From contig JAEUJZ010000073.1 in assembly GCA_016794505.1 (NCBI GenBank), positions 1 to 64,000 on the forward strand: a stretch of DNA of 64,000 nucleotides, written 5' to 3'. The position numbers were made by a program, and so were the translations under genes. Numbering within the stretch: position 1 is the first letter of the stretch; each line of letters starts with the position of its first letter. Shown piece after piece: positions 18,647 to 28,600 of this stretch. Source of the stretch: Myxococcales bacterium (GTDB taxonomy: Bacteria; Myxococcota_A; Polyangia; Palsa-1104; JAEUJZ01). The notes beneath the pieces were generated by a model. The model was given only the letters and a program-made list of their open reading frames with translations. It was not told where the DNA came from and did not search any database.

Positions 18647-21370
18647 TTAGGGGGGGGCGGGGCGATAGCGCGGGGAAAGCGGCGGCTCTTGGCTTTTTAC
18701 GTCCTCGATCGTCTCGCCACGGCGCAATAGCTCGATGCTGCCGTCGCTGCCGAGCATGACCACGGCCGGGCGAAGCTGACTAAACTGCATCCACTGGGTG
18801 ACGTTGTATGCGCCAACTGGCTGGATCACGACGCGGTGTCCGGGAGCCAAAGGCGGCAGCGGCAGACCGACGCGCAGCGTGTCGATGTTCATGCACAGCG
18901 GGCCGTACAAGGACGTCTCTTCGATGGGACCTGCCACCGGCTGCGCGGGCGTCACGCGATGGCGATACCAGTGCGCGGTGTAAAGGATGTTCAGTCCCGC
19001 ATCCAACACCAGGCCGCGGCTGCCCAGACTGCCTGCGACCCCAGCGCTGCTGGGCTGCGTGCGACGGCCGACGACCGTGGCGATCAGCGAGCCGCTGTCA
19101 TCGACCAAGTGGCGACCGCTTTCGAGCAGTAGCTGTGGCCAGTCGTCGATGCCACCGCCTAAACGATCGCCCAAGGACTCGCCTAGCTCTTCACAAAGGG
19201 CGCTGGCAAACGGCGTGATGTCGGGGCCCTCGGCCGAGCTGTCGGATTCATTGAACGCGCCGGTCAGCACGTTGCTCGACGGAAAACCGCCCCCCAGGTT
19301 GATGCTCGACAGGCGATATCCGCACAGCGACTCGGCGGCCAAGAACAGCTCGCACAGGCGGGCCGTGGCTTCGCGATAGGCCTTGGGTTCGCTGATGAAC
19401 GTGCCCAAGTGACAGTGCAGACCCGAGAGGCGCAGCTTGCCGTGTACGGCGATGCGCAAGATCGCGTCCAGCACCTCGCCAGAATCCAGGCTGAAGCCGA
19501 AGCGCTCCCACGCGGCGCCAGACAGAGCCGGGACCTGCATGTTGACGCGCAGCCCGATGGCAAGCGGCGGCAACGACCGATCGCGGACCAGATCTTCGAT
19601 CACGTTCAGCTCGTCGAAGTGGTCGACTTGAATGAACGCACCGTCGGCGATCGCCTGCGACAGCCAGGCTCGGCTCTTGTGCGCGCCGTTGCACACGATG
19701 CGCGATCCCGGCAGGCCCAAGCGTCGCGCCATGGCGTATTCCAGATCGGACACCACCTCGGCATCCCAGCCCTCTTGATGCAGCACGCCGCAGATCGCGT
19801 CGAGATAGTTGGTCTTGTACGACCAGCCAAAGCGCGTCCGCGGATAGCGGCTGGCAAAGGCCTTTCGAAACGCACGGGCTCGCGCTCGCAAGCGCCGCTC
19901 GCTGAACACAAACAGCGGCGAGCCAAAGCGAGCCACCAGATCTTCGATCGCGATGCCATCGATCTGATCGATGTAGTGATGCTGCGCACCGTCGCTGGGC
20001 AGGCGATTCCCGACCGCCATGTGATGACGCGTGATCTGCGGCGCTTGGTACGGCAAGCGCGCAGCCTGGCCACTTGGGGCCAACGAAAGCGGGTGCAGCT
20101 CATCTGGCTGCGGCAGAAGCTGCAGCGGATTTCCCGGCTGCGTGTCGCGCTCGCGAGGGCGCACGGGCCCCTCGGGCAGGCGCAGCATGCCGTCGAGAAT
20201 CGGCGCGATCTGCACGGTCTGCGGCAAAAGCGCCGGGTCGCTGGCAGCGGGCAGCAGCTGGCCTTCGCGGCTGCGCAGCTCGAACTCGCCGCGCTGCACC
20301 ATGGCTTCATAGATCGCAAGCTCACAGGGCAGATCGATCGATCGCCGCAGCTGCAGAACGCCCGCGCGATAGCTTTCAAACGGCGTGACCGGCTCGCCCA
20401 TCGCCAAGCGCACCACGGCAGCCGGCAGGTTTTGCCCAGCCACGGCGGCTAAGTGAATCCAGGCCGGGAAGCGCGGGTTGATCTCGATCAGATACAGCTC
20501 GCCGCTGTCGCGATGGCGCATCAGCTCCAGCTCGAGCGGTCCTGACCAGCACAGGCCGGACACGATGCGCTGCGCGACGCGGATCAGCTCGGGATCGTCG
20601 ATGGTCAGGGCGCCCCAGGCCTTACCGCGATCGTCTAGCTGCAGCTTCTTCATCGGCACCACACCGACGAGCTGCCAGGCCTCATCGGCAAGAGCCACGA
20701 CGTCGAATTCGGTGCCAGGAATGAACTCTTGCAGCACCACTGGATAGCCCCAGCGACCTGCGTGATCCGCGACGGCCGATGCCATGTGTTCGAGGCTGTG
20801 GACAACGGTGGCACCGTGCAGGTTGCCCTTGACGACAAAAGGCAGGCGCAGCTTGCGGCTCTTTTGATACGCCTCGGCCACGCTCTTGACTGCGATCGAG
20901 CGCGGCACCTGGACGCCCGACAGCGTGCTCACCACTTCTAGATCGGTCTTGCTGCGACGCGAAAACGCCGCGGCGCTCGGCAAGAGCAGGCGAATGCCCA
21001 GCTTGCGCAGCTCGGGCAAAAGCTGGATGTAATGGCCCAGCTCGGAATCCAGCGTCGGAATGATGACGTCGATCCGCTCGCGAGCGTGGATGTAGCGCAG
21101 CCGGGCCAGCAGCGCCGTCGGCCCCTGTCCGGGATACGGCAAAAGATAACTGGCGTCGAGAAGCTGCGGGTCATAGCTCGCGGGATCCAGCGGATCGTAC
21201 GAAAAGCCAACGATGCGCAGGCGCTCAGCGCTGTGGCCAGCGACGGCAGCGGATCCCGCGTGGGCATCGTCCCGTCGCAGACACTGCAAGACAGGCAGAC
21301 CAGGAGCCAGCGTGCCGACCACCGCCAAGCCCGAGACCGCGACACACAAGGTGCGCATCGAGGCGCTCAT
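18647..21370 (-). CDS. ATP-grasp ligase fused to a PLP-dependent (fold III) decarboxylase
   Basis: The protein has 907 residues in two enzyme halves. Residues ~1-420 form a pre-ATP-grasp and ATP-grasp unit: GFSYDPLDPASYDPQLLDA, VIIPTLDSELGHYI, FVVKGNLHGATVV, and the metal-binding LYLIEINPRFPAW (E296, N298). After a linker, residues ~480-890 are an alanine-racemase-fold decarboxylase like LysA: WSYKTNYLDA (PLP lysine K519), CNGAHKSRAWL, GLHCHLGTFI, INLGGGFPSSN, YGPLCMNIDTL (C826) and GAYNVTQWMQF. All key residues are present. The start overlaps the stop of the PqqD-like gene (ATGA). It likely ligates an amino acid or peptide and decarboxylates it; the substrate is unknown. Confidence 0.82.
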   Translation of the reverse strand: MSASMRTLCVAVSGLAVVGTLAPGLPVLQCLRRDDAHAGSAAVAGHSAERLRIVGFSYDPLDPASYDPQLLDASYLLPYPGQGPTALLARLRYIHARERIDVIIPTLDSELGHYIQLLPELRKLGIRLLLPSAAAFSRRSKTDLEVVSTLSGVQVPRSIAVKSVAEAYQKSRKLRLPFVVKGNLHGATVVHSLEHMASAVADHAGRWGYPVVLQEFIPGTEFDVVALADEAWQLVGVVPMKKLQLDDRGKAWGALTIDDPELIRVAQRIVSGLCWSGPLELELMRHRDSGELYLIEINPRFPAWIHLAAVAGQNLPAAVVRLAMGEPVTPFESYRAGVLQLRRSIDLPCELAIYEAMVQRGEFELRSREGQLLPAASDPALLPQTVQIAPILDGMLRLPEGPVRPRERDTQPGNPLQLLPQPDELHPLSLAPSGQAARLPYQAPQITRHHMAVGNRLPSDGAQHHYIDQIDGIAIEDLVARFGSPLFVFSERRLRARARAFRKAFASRYPRTRFGWSYKTNYLDAICGVLHQEGWDAEVVSDLEYAMARRLGLPGSRIVCNGAHKSRAWLSQAIADGAFIQVDHFDELNVIEDLVRDRSLPPLAIGLRVNMQVPALSGAAWERFGFSLDSGEVLDAILRIAVHGKLRLSGLHCHLGTFISEPKAYREATARLCELFLAAESLCGYRLSSINLGGGFPSSNVLTGAFNESDSSAEGPDITPFASALCEELGESLGDRLGGGIDDWPQLLLESGRHLVDDSGSLIATVVGRRTQPSSAGVAGSLGSRGLVLDAGLNILYTAHWYRHRVTPAQPVAGPIEETSLYGPLCMNIDTLRVGLPLPPLAPGHRVVIQPVGAYNVTQWMQFSQLRPAVVMLGSDGSIELLRRGETIEDVKSQEPPLSPRYRPAPP

Positions 21371-21744
21371 GACGCGTCCTCCTCTTCATCGGGATCGAAG
21401 GACGTGCCGGGCGAGGCGCCGGGTGTGCTGCGGGCCGAGGACGCCGCGTGATCGCGCGGCAGCTCAAGCAGACCGACGTCGAACAAGCGCGCTAAGAACA
21501 GCTGAGCATCGCGCTGCGCCTGCAGATCCGCGACGGCAAAGCGCGCCACGAGCACGCGCCACGCATCGATCGGCGGCACGCCGCGCAGAAGCGCCTGCAG
21601 CAGGCAGCTCGCAGTTTCGTTGAGCGAAAACGTCTCGCCATCGCGAGCGTTGAGCAGAAAGCCCGACGCACTCAGCTGCAGGCGAGGAACCAGGCGAGCG
21701 CCCATAAAGCGCGTCGGCAACGTCCGACTGGCAGGTGTCGTCAT
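21367..21744 (-). CDS. PqqD-like peptide-binding (RRE) protein
   Basis: This 125-residue protein has a core ARLVPRLQLSASGFLLNARD, GETFSLNETASCLLQALLRG and LFLARLFDVGLLEL, which is the PqqD pattern (a small winged-helix fold that binds leader peptides of RiPP precursors or presents peptides to enzymes). The acidic C-terminal tail ends in DPDEEEDAS. The ATG at 21744 removes a poorly conserved upstream extension; the frame is open to 21996, so a longer form is possible. Its stop overlaps the start of the ATP-grasp/decarboxylase fusion, implying a 1:1 partnership. No obvious precursor peptide gene is adjacent. Confidence 0.72.
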   Translation of the reverse strand: MTTPASRTLPTRFMGARLVPRLQLSASGFLLNARDGETFSLNETASCLLQALLRGVPPIDAWRVLVARFAVADLQAQRDAQLFLARLFDVGLLELPRDHAASSARSTPGASPGTSFDPDEEEDAS

Positions 21745-21981
21745 GTCCGTGGATTCTTCCGCGCAGCCGCCCGACGTAAGAACCGGGGCGACTGCTTCGT
21801 ATCTAGGCTTAGGAACAGGCGTTTCCGATGTTATCAGCACGCCACCGAGGCTGTCTGCCCATTTTTCCCGGCCCGGCCAAAACACAAGGCCAACACAGAA
21901 CGCAACGAAAGGCGGCATGGGCGGCCCCGTCCTGCGTGATATCATCGGGTGGGCACTCAAGAATTCGGGAGAAGGAAGCAC

Positions 21982-23046
21982 ATGCGACGCATGCAAAATG
22001 GTCTCGGGCTGCGCTGGGCGCTGTCCTCGCTGATGGCAACTGGCGCGGCGGCTGGCCTTTCGGTGTTTCTATCGACAGGCGCTGGCACAGGCTGCTCGTT
22101 CTATCTGCCTGAGCGGACGGTCTGCACTGGGGATGCCGGCTGCAAGCCGACGGACATGGGCGCGACGGTCGACATGGCCAAGGACCCTAGCGATCCGTCG
22201 GGCATGGGCCCGTACAGGGTGGCCTCGCTTTCGGCACCGATGGCACCTGCAGGGATCAGCAAGCTCAGCCTGATTGGTCCCAGCGACGACGGAACTTCGC
22301 TTTCAAGCAAAGAGAGCACCTATCCCCTGGTGCTGATGGCGCCGCCTGAGTTCGGCGATCCAGCACTGATGCGGCCCTATGCCGATCGCTTGGCCAGCCA
22401 TGGCTTTTTGGTCGCGCTGTTCCAGTCGATGAACGAGACCAACCACGTCGCCTATCGCGATGCGGAAAAGCAGCTTCTGGATACCTTCATCGCCAATGCG
22501 ACGCAGCAGCGCATCGACCCGCAGCGCCTGGGCCTGGTCGGCTACCAGCTCAGCGGCAAGATCGCAGCATCGCTCGCAGCCAACGACACGCGCATTGGTG
22601 GACTGTTCCTGATCGATCCGGTGGACTCGTTCGCGGCCAGCGGTCCGATTGATGGCATCGATGCGCTGTCCAAGGTGACGCTGGCTGGCGGCGCGACGGT
22701 GGCTCTGCTGGGGACGGCGCTTGCAACCACCGGCAACCCACCCTGCGTGCAGCAGTCACCACGCCTGCCCAGCTATCAGGATTTCTACAGTGCGGCGCGC
22801 GCACCGGCCGTCGGCATCAGCTTCGGTGGCGCCAACCTCGCGGACTTCATCGAGGGCTACTACGACACGGCCTGCTACAACGACTCGACGGCGCCGCGCA
22901 CGCGCACGCAAGACCTGGGCAAGAAGTTCATGACCGCGTACTTTCAGTGGTCGCTCAAGGCGCGGGCCCGCTCGCGCGAGTACCTGCTCGGCAACGACTT
23001 CAACGCCGATCAGCAGGCGGCGATGCTGACGCGGCTCAGCAAGTAA
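21982..23046 (+). CDS. Alpha/beta-hydrolase-fold lipoprotein with altered nucleophile elbow
   Basis: This is a 354-residue lipoprotein (STGAGTGC, Cys38) with GAAGGAAG about 6 bases before the ATG. After an Asp/Pro-rich linker the sequence follows the chlorophyllase/PET-hydrolase-like fold: YPLVLMAPPEFGDPALMRPY (open strand), ADRLASHGFLVALFQ, and RLGLVGYQLSGKIAASLA where the nucleophile elbow GxSxG should be. Here it reads GYQLSG, with Gln where Ser is expected, and LIDPVDSF follows. Catalysis by the usual serine is therefore unlikely. It is divergent from the PqqD-like gene; the 237-base gap should hold both promoters. Confidence 0.6.
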   Translation: MRRMQNGLGLRWALSSLMATGAAAGLSVFLSTGAGTGCSFYLPERTVCTGDAGCKPTDMGATVDMAKDPSDPSGMGPYRVASLSAPMAPAGISKLSLIGPSDDGTSLSSKESTYPLVLMAPPEFGDPALMRPYADRLASHGFLVALFQSMNETNHVAYRDAEKQLLDTFIANATQQRIDPQRLGLVGYQLSGKIAASLAANDTRIGGLFLIDPVDSFAASGPIDGIDALSKVTLAGGATVALLGTALATTGNPPCVQQSPRLPSYQDFYSAARAPAVGISFGGANLADFIEGYYDTACYNDSTAPRTRTQDLGKKFMTAYFQWSLKARARSREYLLGNDFNADQQAAMLTRLSK

Positions 23047-23095
23047 GCTCAGCGCGCCGTCGCGCGTGGACTGCGAGCGCTCTGCGCGGGCGGCT

Positions 23096-23563
23096 CTAAG
23101 ACAGCTTGCCGGGATAGGGCCTGCCGTCCTTGTGTACGAAGCCCCCAGGCGGCGCCCGCAGATCGATGTCGGGATACTCGCAGACATCCTCTTCATCGTT
23201 GCTGCCGACTTCCAAAATCACCGCCATCTCCGTCGAGCGGTTCTGCAAGTGATGGCCGTTGGGCTCGCCGTGCGGAAAGCCGGCGCAGTCGCCAGCGCGC
23301 AGGATCTCTTCACCACCATCTGTGACCAGGACCACCTCGCCCTGGACGACAAAGACGAACTCATCTTCTCGGCTGTGATAGTGACGCTGGCTGCTCCACT
23401 GGCCGGGCGCAAGGCGCAGCAGGTTGACGCCGAAGTGCGACAGCCCCGCCGCCAGACCCAGCCGCACGCGCTCGCGCTTTTGACACGGCCCGTCGAACGG
23501 CGGCGGATACTGCGTGCCGAAGCGGGTCGGCGCCTGCCCTAGATCGATCGTTTTCTTGTTCAT
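23096..23563 (-). CDS. Small cupin-domain protein
   Basis: This 155-residue single-domain cupin has motif 1 as RHYHSREDEFVFVVQGE (His, His, Glu ligands) and motif 2 as LRAGDCAGFPHGEPNGHHL, so a complete metal site is present. LVTDGGEEI sits between. GGAG lies about 9 bases before the chosen ATG; the longer upstream frame is not cupin-like. Possible roles are a metal-dependent isomerase, dioxygenase or sugar-binding protein; none can be picked. It is downstream of thiE on the same strand with a 62-base gap. Confidence 0.8.
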   Translation of the reverse strand: MNKKTIDLGQAPTRFGTQYPPPFDGPCQKRERVRLGLAAGLSHFGVNLLRLAPGQWSSQRHYHSREDEFVFVVQGEVVLVTDGGEEILRAGDCAGFPHGEPNGHHLQNRSTEMAVILEVGSNDEEDVCEYPDIDLRAPPGGFVHKDGRPYPGKLS

Positions 23564-23625
23564 CACTGGTCTCCGTTCTTTCGTTCGCAAGAAGGCTTCG
23601 TTCGAGGCAAAACGAGCGCGCGACG

Positions 23626-24441
23626 TCATCCCTGCAAGCTGGCAGCCGTCGCTGCGGCCACAAATGCGGCGGCGCGCAGCCCGGCAGCATCAGAGGATGG
23701 CGACAACAACGCGCGGATGCAGGCGACGCGAGCGCCAGCGGCTGCACAGGCAGCGACGCGCTCAACACGGTCGATGCCGCCGAGCGCAAAGACCGGTACG
23801 GGCAGCGACCGCGCGGCCTGTGCCAAGACATGCAATCCCAGGGGCTGAACGCCGCCCTTTTCGATGGGCAATTCGGGCTTTGAAGGGGTTGGCCAGATGG
23901 GGCTTAAGGTGACGGCGTCGGCCCCGGCTTGGGCCAACAGCCGCGCTTCGGCAAGCGAGTGCGCGGCGGCGCAGATCAGCAGGCGCTCACCGAGCCAGCG
24001 CCGCACGATCTGGGGCGGCAGGCCTTGGCCTGGCAGGTGAACGCCATCCGCCTCGACGGCGAGCGCAACATCGAGCCGATCGTTGATCAGAAGCGGGGCG
24101 CCATAGCGCCAGGTCAGCGCTCGCAGCGAGCGCGCCCGCTCCAGCAGCGCAGCCGTCGGCAGTGTGCGATTGCGAAGCTGCAGCGCGAGCGCGCCCGCCG
24201 GGACCGCGGAAAGCACGCAAGCAAGCAGCGCCTCAAGCGTGGTGGGCGATGCCATCGCTGCCGCCGTCGCTAGGCCCGCGTCGCTTTGCACCGCTGCCGA
24301 GCCTGTCGACAGGGACCACGCAGGCTCGCCGGGCACGCCCATGCCGTCGGTGATCACAAGTACCCGCGAGGACAAAGACCGCGCGCTGCGCTGCGGCGAT
24401 TCAAGAAGGGGCGCCCCGAACAACGCGTCACTCGATGTCAT
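23626..24441 (-). CDS. thiE: Thiamine-phosphate synthase family protein ThiE
   Basis: This 271-residue protein couples the thiazole and pyrimidine moieties to thiamine phosphate (or belongs to the closely related TenI group). After an unusual ~85-residue N-terminal stretch, the TIM-barrel core shows [32 protein letters not shown] (the ND and GVHLGQ motifs), [17 protein letters not shown] and [10 protein letters not shown]. Its start lies inside the end of thiG (14-base overlap), so translation is probably coupled. The N-terminal part is longer than usual for ThiE, and the first lysine of the usual LRxK motif reads LRNRT, closer to TenI-like members. Confidence 0.8.
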   Translation of the reverse strand: MTSSDALFGAPLLESPQRSARSLSSRVLVITDGMGVPGEPAWSLSTGSAAVQSDAGLATAAAMASPTTLEALLACVLSAVPAGALALQLRNRTLPTAALLERARSLRALTWRYGAPLLINDRLDVALAVEADGVHLPGQGLPPQIVRRWLGERLLICAAAHSLAEARLLAQAGADAVTLSPIWPTPSKPELPIEKGGVQPLGLHVLAQAARSLPVPVFALGGIDRVERVAACAAAGARVACIRALLSPSSDAAGLRAAAFVAAATAASLQG

Positions 24442-25309
24442 AGGGCGAGACCGGGGGCAGGCCGCTGCCGACCCCAGCCAAGAGCCCGCTCTGCGGCGAA
24501 GACGCCGTCGCGTACAGCTTGCGGGCGATGCGACCGGCGCGGAAGGCTTTGCGTCCAGCCTCGACCGCTTGGCGCATGGCCTCGGCCATCAGCACGGCGT
24601 CTTTGGCTCCGGCGATTGCGGTGTTCATCAGCACCGCGTCGCAGCCTAGCTCCATCGCCACGGCCGCATCGGACGCGGTCCCAACGCCGGCATCGACGAT
24701 CACCGGCACCTTCACGGTTTCCAAAATGATGCGCAGGTTGTACGGGTTGCGAATGCCCAGACCCGATCCGATCGGCGCCGCCAAGGGCATCACCGCGGCG
24801 CAGCCGATATCGGCCAAGCGCTGACAGGCGATGGGATCATCCGTGATGTACGGCAGGACGACGAAGCCTTCTTTGACCAAGACGCGCGCTGCGGCCAGCG
24901 TCTGTTCGACGTCGGGAAACAGCGTGCGCGGATCGCCGATGACTTCCAGCTTGACGAAGTCGGTCATGCCGAGCTCGCGAGCCAGACGACAGACGCGGAT
25001 GGCGTCTTCGGCGCTGTAGCAGCCAGCGGTGTTGGGCAACAGTTGATAGCGGCTGCGATCGAGGGCGGATAGCAGGTTGGGCTTTCCGGCGGAAAACTCG
25101 ATGCGGCGCAGCGCAACGGTGACGATCTCGGCGCCAGAGACGGAAAGCGCGCGGTTCATCTCGTCGAAGTCGCGGTACTTGCCGGTGCCGACGATCAAGC
25201 GCGAGCGATAGCGCTTGCCGGCCAAGACAAAGTCATCGCTGGGCGAAACCGCATCGTGGGAAGTGACAGACGCAGCGGCATTGGACGTGGGGGCAGAAGA
25301 CGTGATCAT
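24428..25309 (-). CDS. thiG: Thiazole synthase ThiG
   Basis: This 293-residue enzyme forms the thiazole phosphate ring of thiamine from deoxyxylulose phosphate, dehydroglycine and ThiS thiocarboxylate. Motifs are [43 protein letters not shown] (the Schiff-base lysine), [14 protein letters not shown] and [13 protein letters not shown]. About 25 polar residues precede the conserved core. The start is the ATG at 25309 with AGAGAGG about 8 bases upstream; the frame stays open through tandem repeats at 25311-25400. No thiS, thiO or thiC gene is in the window, and no thi-box riboswitch was seen upstream. Confidence 0.93.
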   Translation of the reverse strand: MITSSAPTSNAAASVTSHDAVSPSDDFVLAGKRYRSRLIVGTGKYRDFDEMNRALSVSGAEIVTVALRRIEFSAGKPNLLSALDRSRYQLLPNTAGCYSAEDAIRVCRLARELGMTDFVKLEVIGDPRTLFPDVEQTLAAARVLVKEGFVVLPYITDDPIACQRLADIGCAAVMPLAAPIGSGLGIRNPYNLRIILETVKVPVIVDAGVGTASDAAVAMELGCDAVLMNTAIAGAKDAVLMAEAMRQAVEAGRKAFRAGRIARKLYATASSPQSGLLAGVGSGLPPVSPYDIE

Positions 25310-25310
25310 C

Positions 25311-25400
25311 GTGTCCTCTCTGTGAGTGTCCTCTCTGTGGGTAACGTCCTCGTGGATGACATCCCTGTGGATGACATCCCTGTGGGTGACATCCCTGTGG
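25311..25400. repeat. Six tandem 15-bp units before thiG
   Basis: Units at 25311, 25326, 25341, 25356, 25371 and 25386 share the form (g/a)tgacatccctgtgg, with the first two closer to gtgtcctctctgtgg. They end two bases before the thiG start. The period is a multiple of three, and read on the thiG strand they would encode a repeated Thr-His-Arg-Asp-Val pentapeptide if translation began further upstream. The rest of the gap (25401-25631) contains no other recognisable feature. Confidence 0.85.
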
Positions 25401-25631
25401 GCAGTCCCTGGTCCTCCCAAATCAAGCGGGGGGACAAGCGGGGCACTGTAGTCGCGCCGAAAAAAAGTGGCTAGCCCCCGCCGACCTGGACAGGCAGGTC
25501 CGAGCCACGGAATCGACAAAGCGGCTGGACCACCTCGCCAAAAGTTCGCGTGGTCGACGGCTTGTCCTTCGCAGGCGCGGTCGATACACTGCCGGCCCGG
25601 CGCACACCACGCGAGCTTCAGACGGCAGATC

Positions 25632-28600
25632 ATGCACACTACGCCCAATCCGACCCCGACCTCGTCCGACCCTGCAGGCCTCCCTCCATCTGGCAGCGAG
25701 CCAACCCCGACGCACGTCGGCCAGGCTGCGGGATCTGTCGACAGCCCGGTGCTGCACATGCCGCTTGTCGACGTGGGCGAGACGCTGACGGGCAAGCGCA
25801 TCCTGTTTATCGGGGGCACCGGCTTCGTCGGCAAGGTCGCGATGTCGATGCTGCTGTGTCGCTATCCTGGACTCGGCAAGCTGTTCGCACTGGTGCGGCC
25901 GGGCTCGGGCTATACGGCAGAGACGCGCTTCTTTCAGAAGATCGCGCGCTCGCGCCCATTTGACCCGGTGACGCAGCGCTTTGGCGATGCAACGCTGAGC
26001 TTTCTGCGCGAAAAAGTGACGCCGCTGGCCGGCGATGTGTCGCGACCGCAGGTTGGGCTCAGCGACGCGGATGTCGCGCTGTTGACGAAAGACGGGCCGC
26101 TCGATCTGATCATCAACTGCGCTGGCCTGGTGTCGTTCAACCCTTCTTTGGAATCGGCGCTGCGCATCAACGTGTACGGCGTGCGCTATGTGCTTGAGCT
26201 TGCGCGCAAGACCGGAGCCAAGGTCGTGCATGTGTCGACCTGCTTCGTCGCTGGCCGGCGCGAAGGCGAGGTCTGGGAAGACGAGCCGCTGCCTGGCTAT
26301 TTCCCGCGCCGACCGGGTCATGGTCGCAGCCAAAGCGCTGGATCCGCGCTGCGCACGGGCGACTTCGACCCCGTCGCCGAGATCGCCGACACCGAGCGCC
26401 TGATCGAAGAGACGCGCCGCCTGGCCGAAGATCGCGCGCACATGTCGCTGTTCCGCGAGCGCGGGGCCGAGCGCCTGCGCGATGAAGGCCGTGATCCCGA
26501 CGACGAAAAGCACCTGAAGGCCGCTATCCAGCGCGAGCGCAAGATGTGGACCGCCGAAAAGCTCACCGACCTGGGCATGGAGCGCGCGGCCCACTGGGGC
26601 TGGACCAACACGTACACGTACACCAAGTCGATCGGCGATCAGTTGTGCTCGCTTGCAGCGACGGGAAAAGACGGCGGGCCGCCGGTTCGTATCGCGATCG
26701 TGCGACCGGCCATCGTGGAATCGGCGGTGTCGTACCCATTCCCCGGCTGGAACGAAGGCTTCAACACGACGGCGCCGCTGGTGTTCATGGTCTTGCGCGG
26801 GCACATGCAGATCCCGGCGGCCAAGGGCACCGTGCTCGATCTGATTCCCGTCGACTTGGTCGCCTCGGCACTGATCGCGGCCTGCGCGGCGACGCTGCGC
26901 TCGGAAAACGAGCTTGTGTATCACCTGGGCAGCAGCGATTCGAGCCCCTTTCGCATGCCGCGCGCCGTCGAGCTAACTGGCCTGTATCGCCGCAGCCACT
27001 TCCGCCAAAAGGCCAAAGCGACCAGCGGGCCCGACGCACTTTTGCATACGCTGCGCGCTCGCATGGAGTCGATCCCCGTCAGCAAAGAGCGCTATCGACG
27101 CGCCAGCCTGCCGCTTCTGCGCGGCTTTGCCGAGACGGCCAGTCGCCTGATCGATGACACGCTAGAAAAGTCCTGGGGACTGCCGCGTCTGACGGCACTT
27201 GCCGAGCGCGCCAAGCAAAAGCTCGACGACACGGCGCAGCTTGCCAAGCAAGGCGAAGCCATCTTCGACCTGTTCATGCCGTTTGTGTACGACAACGCGC
27301 CGATCTTCCGTTGCGACCATACGCGGGCGCTGTTTGCGTCGCTGACTCCGCACGATCGCGGTCTTTTGCGCTGGGATCCTGAAAACATCAACTGGCGCGA
27401 GTACTTTCTAAAAGTCCACTTGCCAGGCCTGGAAAAGTGGATTTTCCCGTCGCTGGATGAAGAATTCCAAGCCCGGCCGCGCACCGTGTACACGTACCGC
27501 GATCTCATCGAGATGCTTGAGACAGCGGCCAAGACCCATCGCAGCCGCACGGCGCTGCGCATGCTGCCTTCGCACAGCGCAGATGGCGAGACGGTGCAGC
27601 ACGGCCAGCGCTTTACCTATCGCGATCTGCTCGACCGCGCCTCGCACGTCGCAAGCACGCTGCGCCGCATGGGTCTTACCGTCGGTGGCAAGGTCCTTCT
27701 GATCAGCGAAAACCGACCCGAGTGGGTCATCACCTATTTCGGCATTTTGAAGGCCGGCGGCGTTGCCGTGCCGGTCGATCGCGAAGCGACGCTCGACGAA
27801 GTGCTGAACATCGCGCGCCATGCCGCACCGTTTGCCTGCGTCGTTTCCGACAAGGTGCAAGAGCGCATCCACATCCACGCCGCCCTAAAAGAGCGCGCCG
27901 CGGAAGCCACAGCGAGTGAGGCCGCGACGCTGAGCCAGATCAAGGTCCTGGGCTTAAGCGAGCTTGTTGCCTGGACCGGGCTGTTCTCGCTGGCGGCTCT
28001 GCCGCCGCTGCCGCCGCTGGTCTTGACCGGCCGCGCCGACGAGATGGCTTCGCTGATTTTCACATCGGGCACGACGGGCCGACCCAAGGGCGTGATGCTG
28101 TCACACCGCAACTTCACGTCGCTTCTAAGCAAGCTGGCGGGGGTCTTCGATCTCGATCAGCACGACGGTCTTTTGTCGGTGCTGCCGCTGCACCACACGT
28201 TTGAATTCACCGCGGGCATGCTGATGCCGCTTATGCGCGGCGCTCAGATCAGCTATCTGCCCGAGGTCAATGCCGACACCTTGGCGGATGCATTTTCCGA
28301 CGCACACGTCACGGGCATGGTCGGGGTTCCGGCGCTGTATCAGACGCTGTATCGCCGCATCACGCGCCAGATCAGCGACCGCATGCCTGACACGCTGTCA
28401 CCGTGGGTGCTGCGCCTGCTCGATCGTTTGCTGGATGCGACGCGCTGGCTGCGCGAACGCAGTCAGAAGCTGTTCGGGTTTGATCCCAACCTGCCGCGCT
28501 GGATCTTCTATCCCATCCACCGTCGCTTCGGCGGCAAGCTGCGCCTCTTGATCTCGGGCGGATCGGCGCTGCCCGTCGAGACCATGCGCCAGTTCCGCGG

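Noticed and set aside
21745..21981. RiPP precursor peptide gene upstream of the PqqD-like gene
   Set aside because: Short frames here are either in-frame extensions of the PqqD-like gene or antisense to the lipoprotein start, without a ribosome site or a leader-core pattern.
25310..25631. Thiamine pyrophosphate riboswitch before thiG
   Set aside because: No thi-box (CTGAGA with the downstream conserved arm) was found on the thiG strand; only tandem repeats are present.
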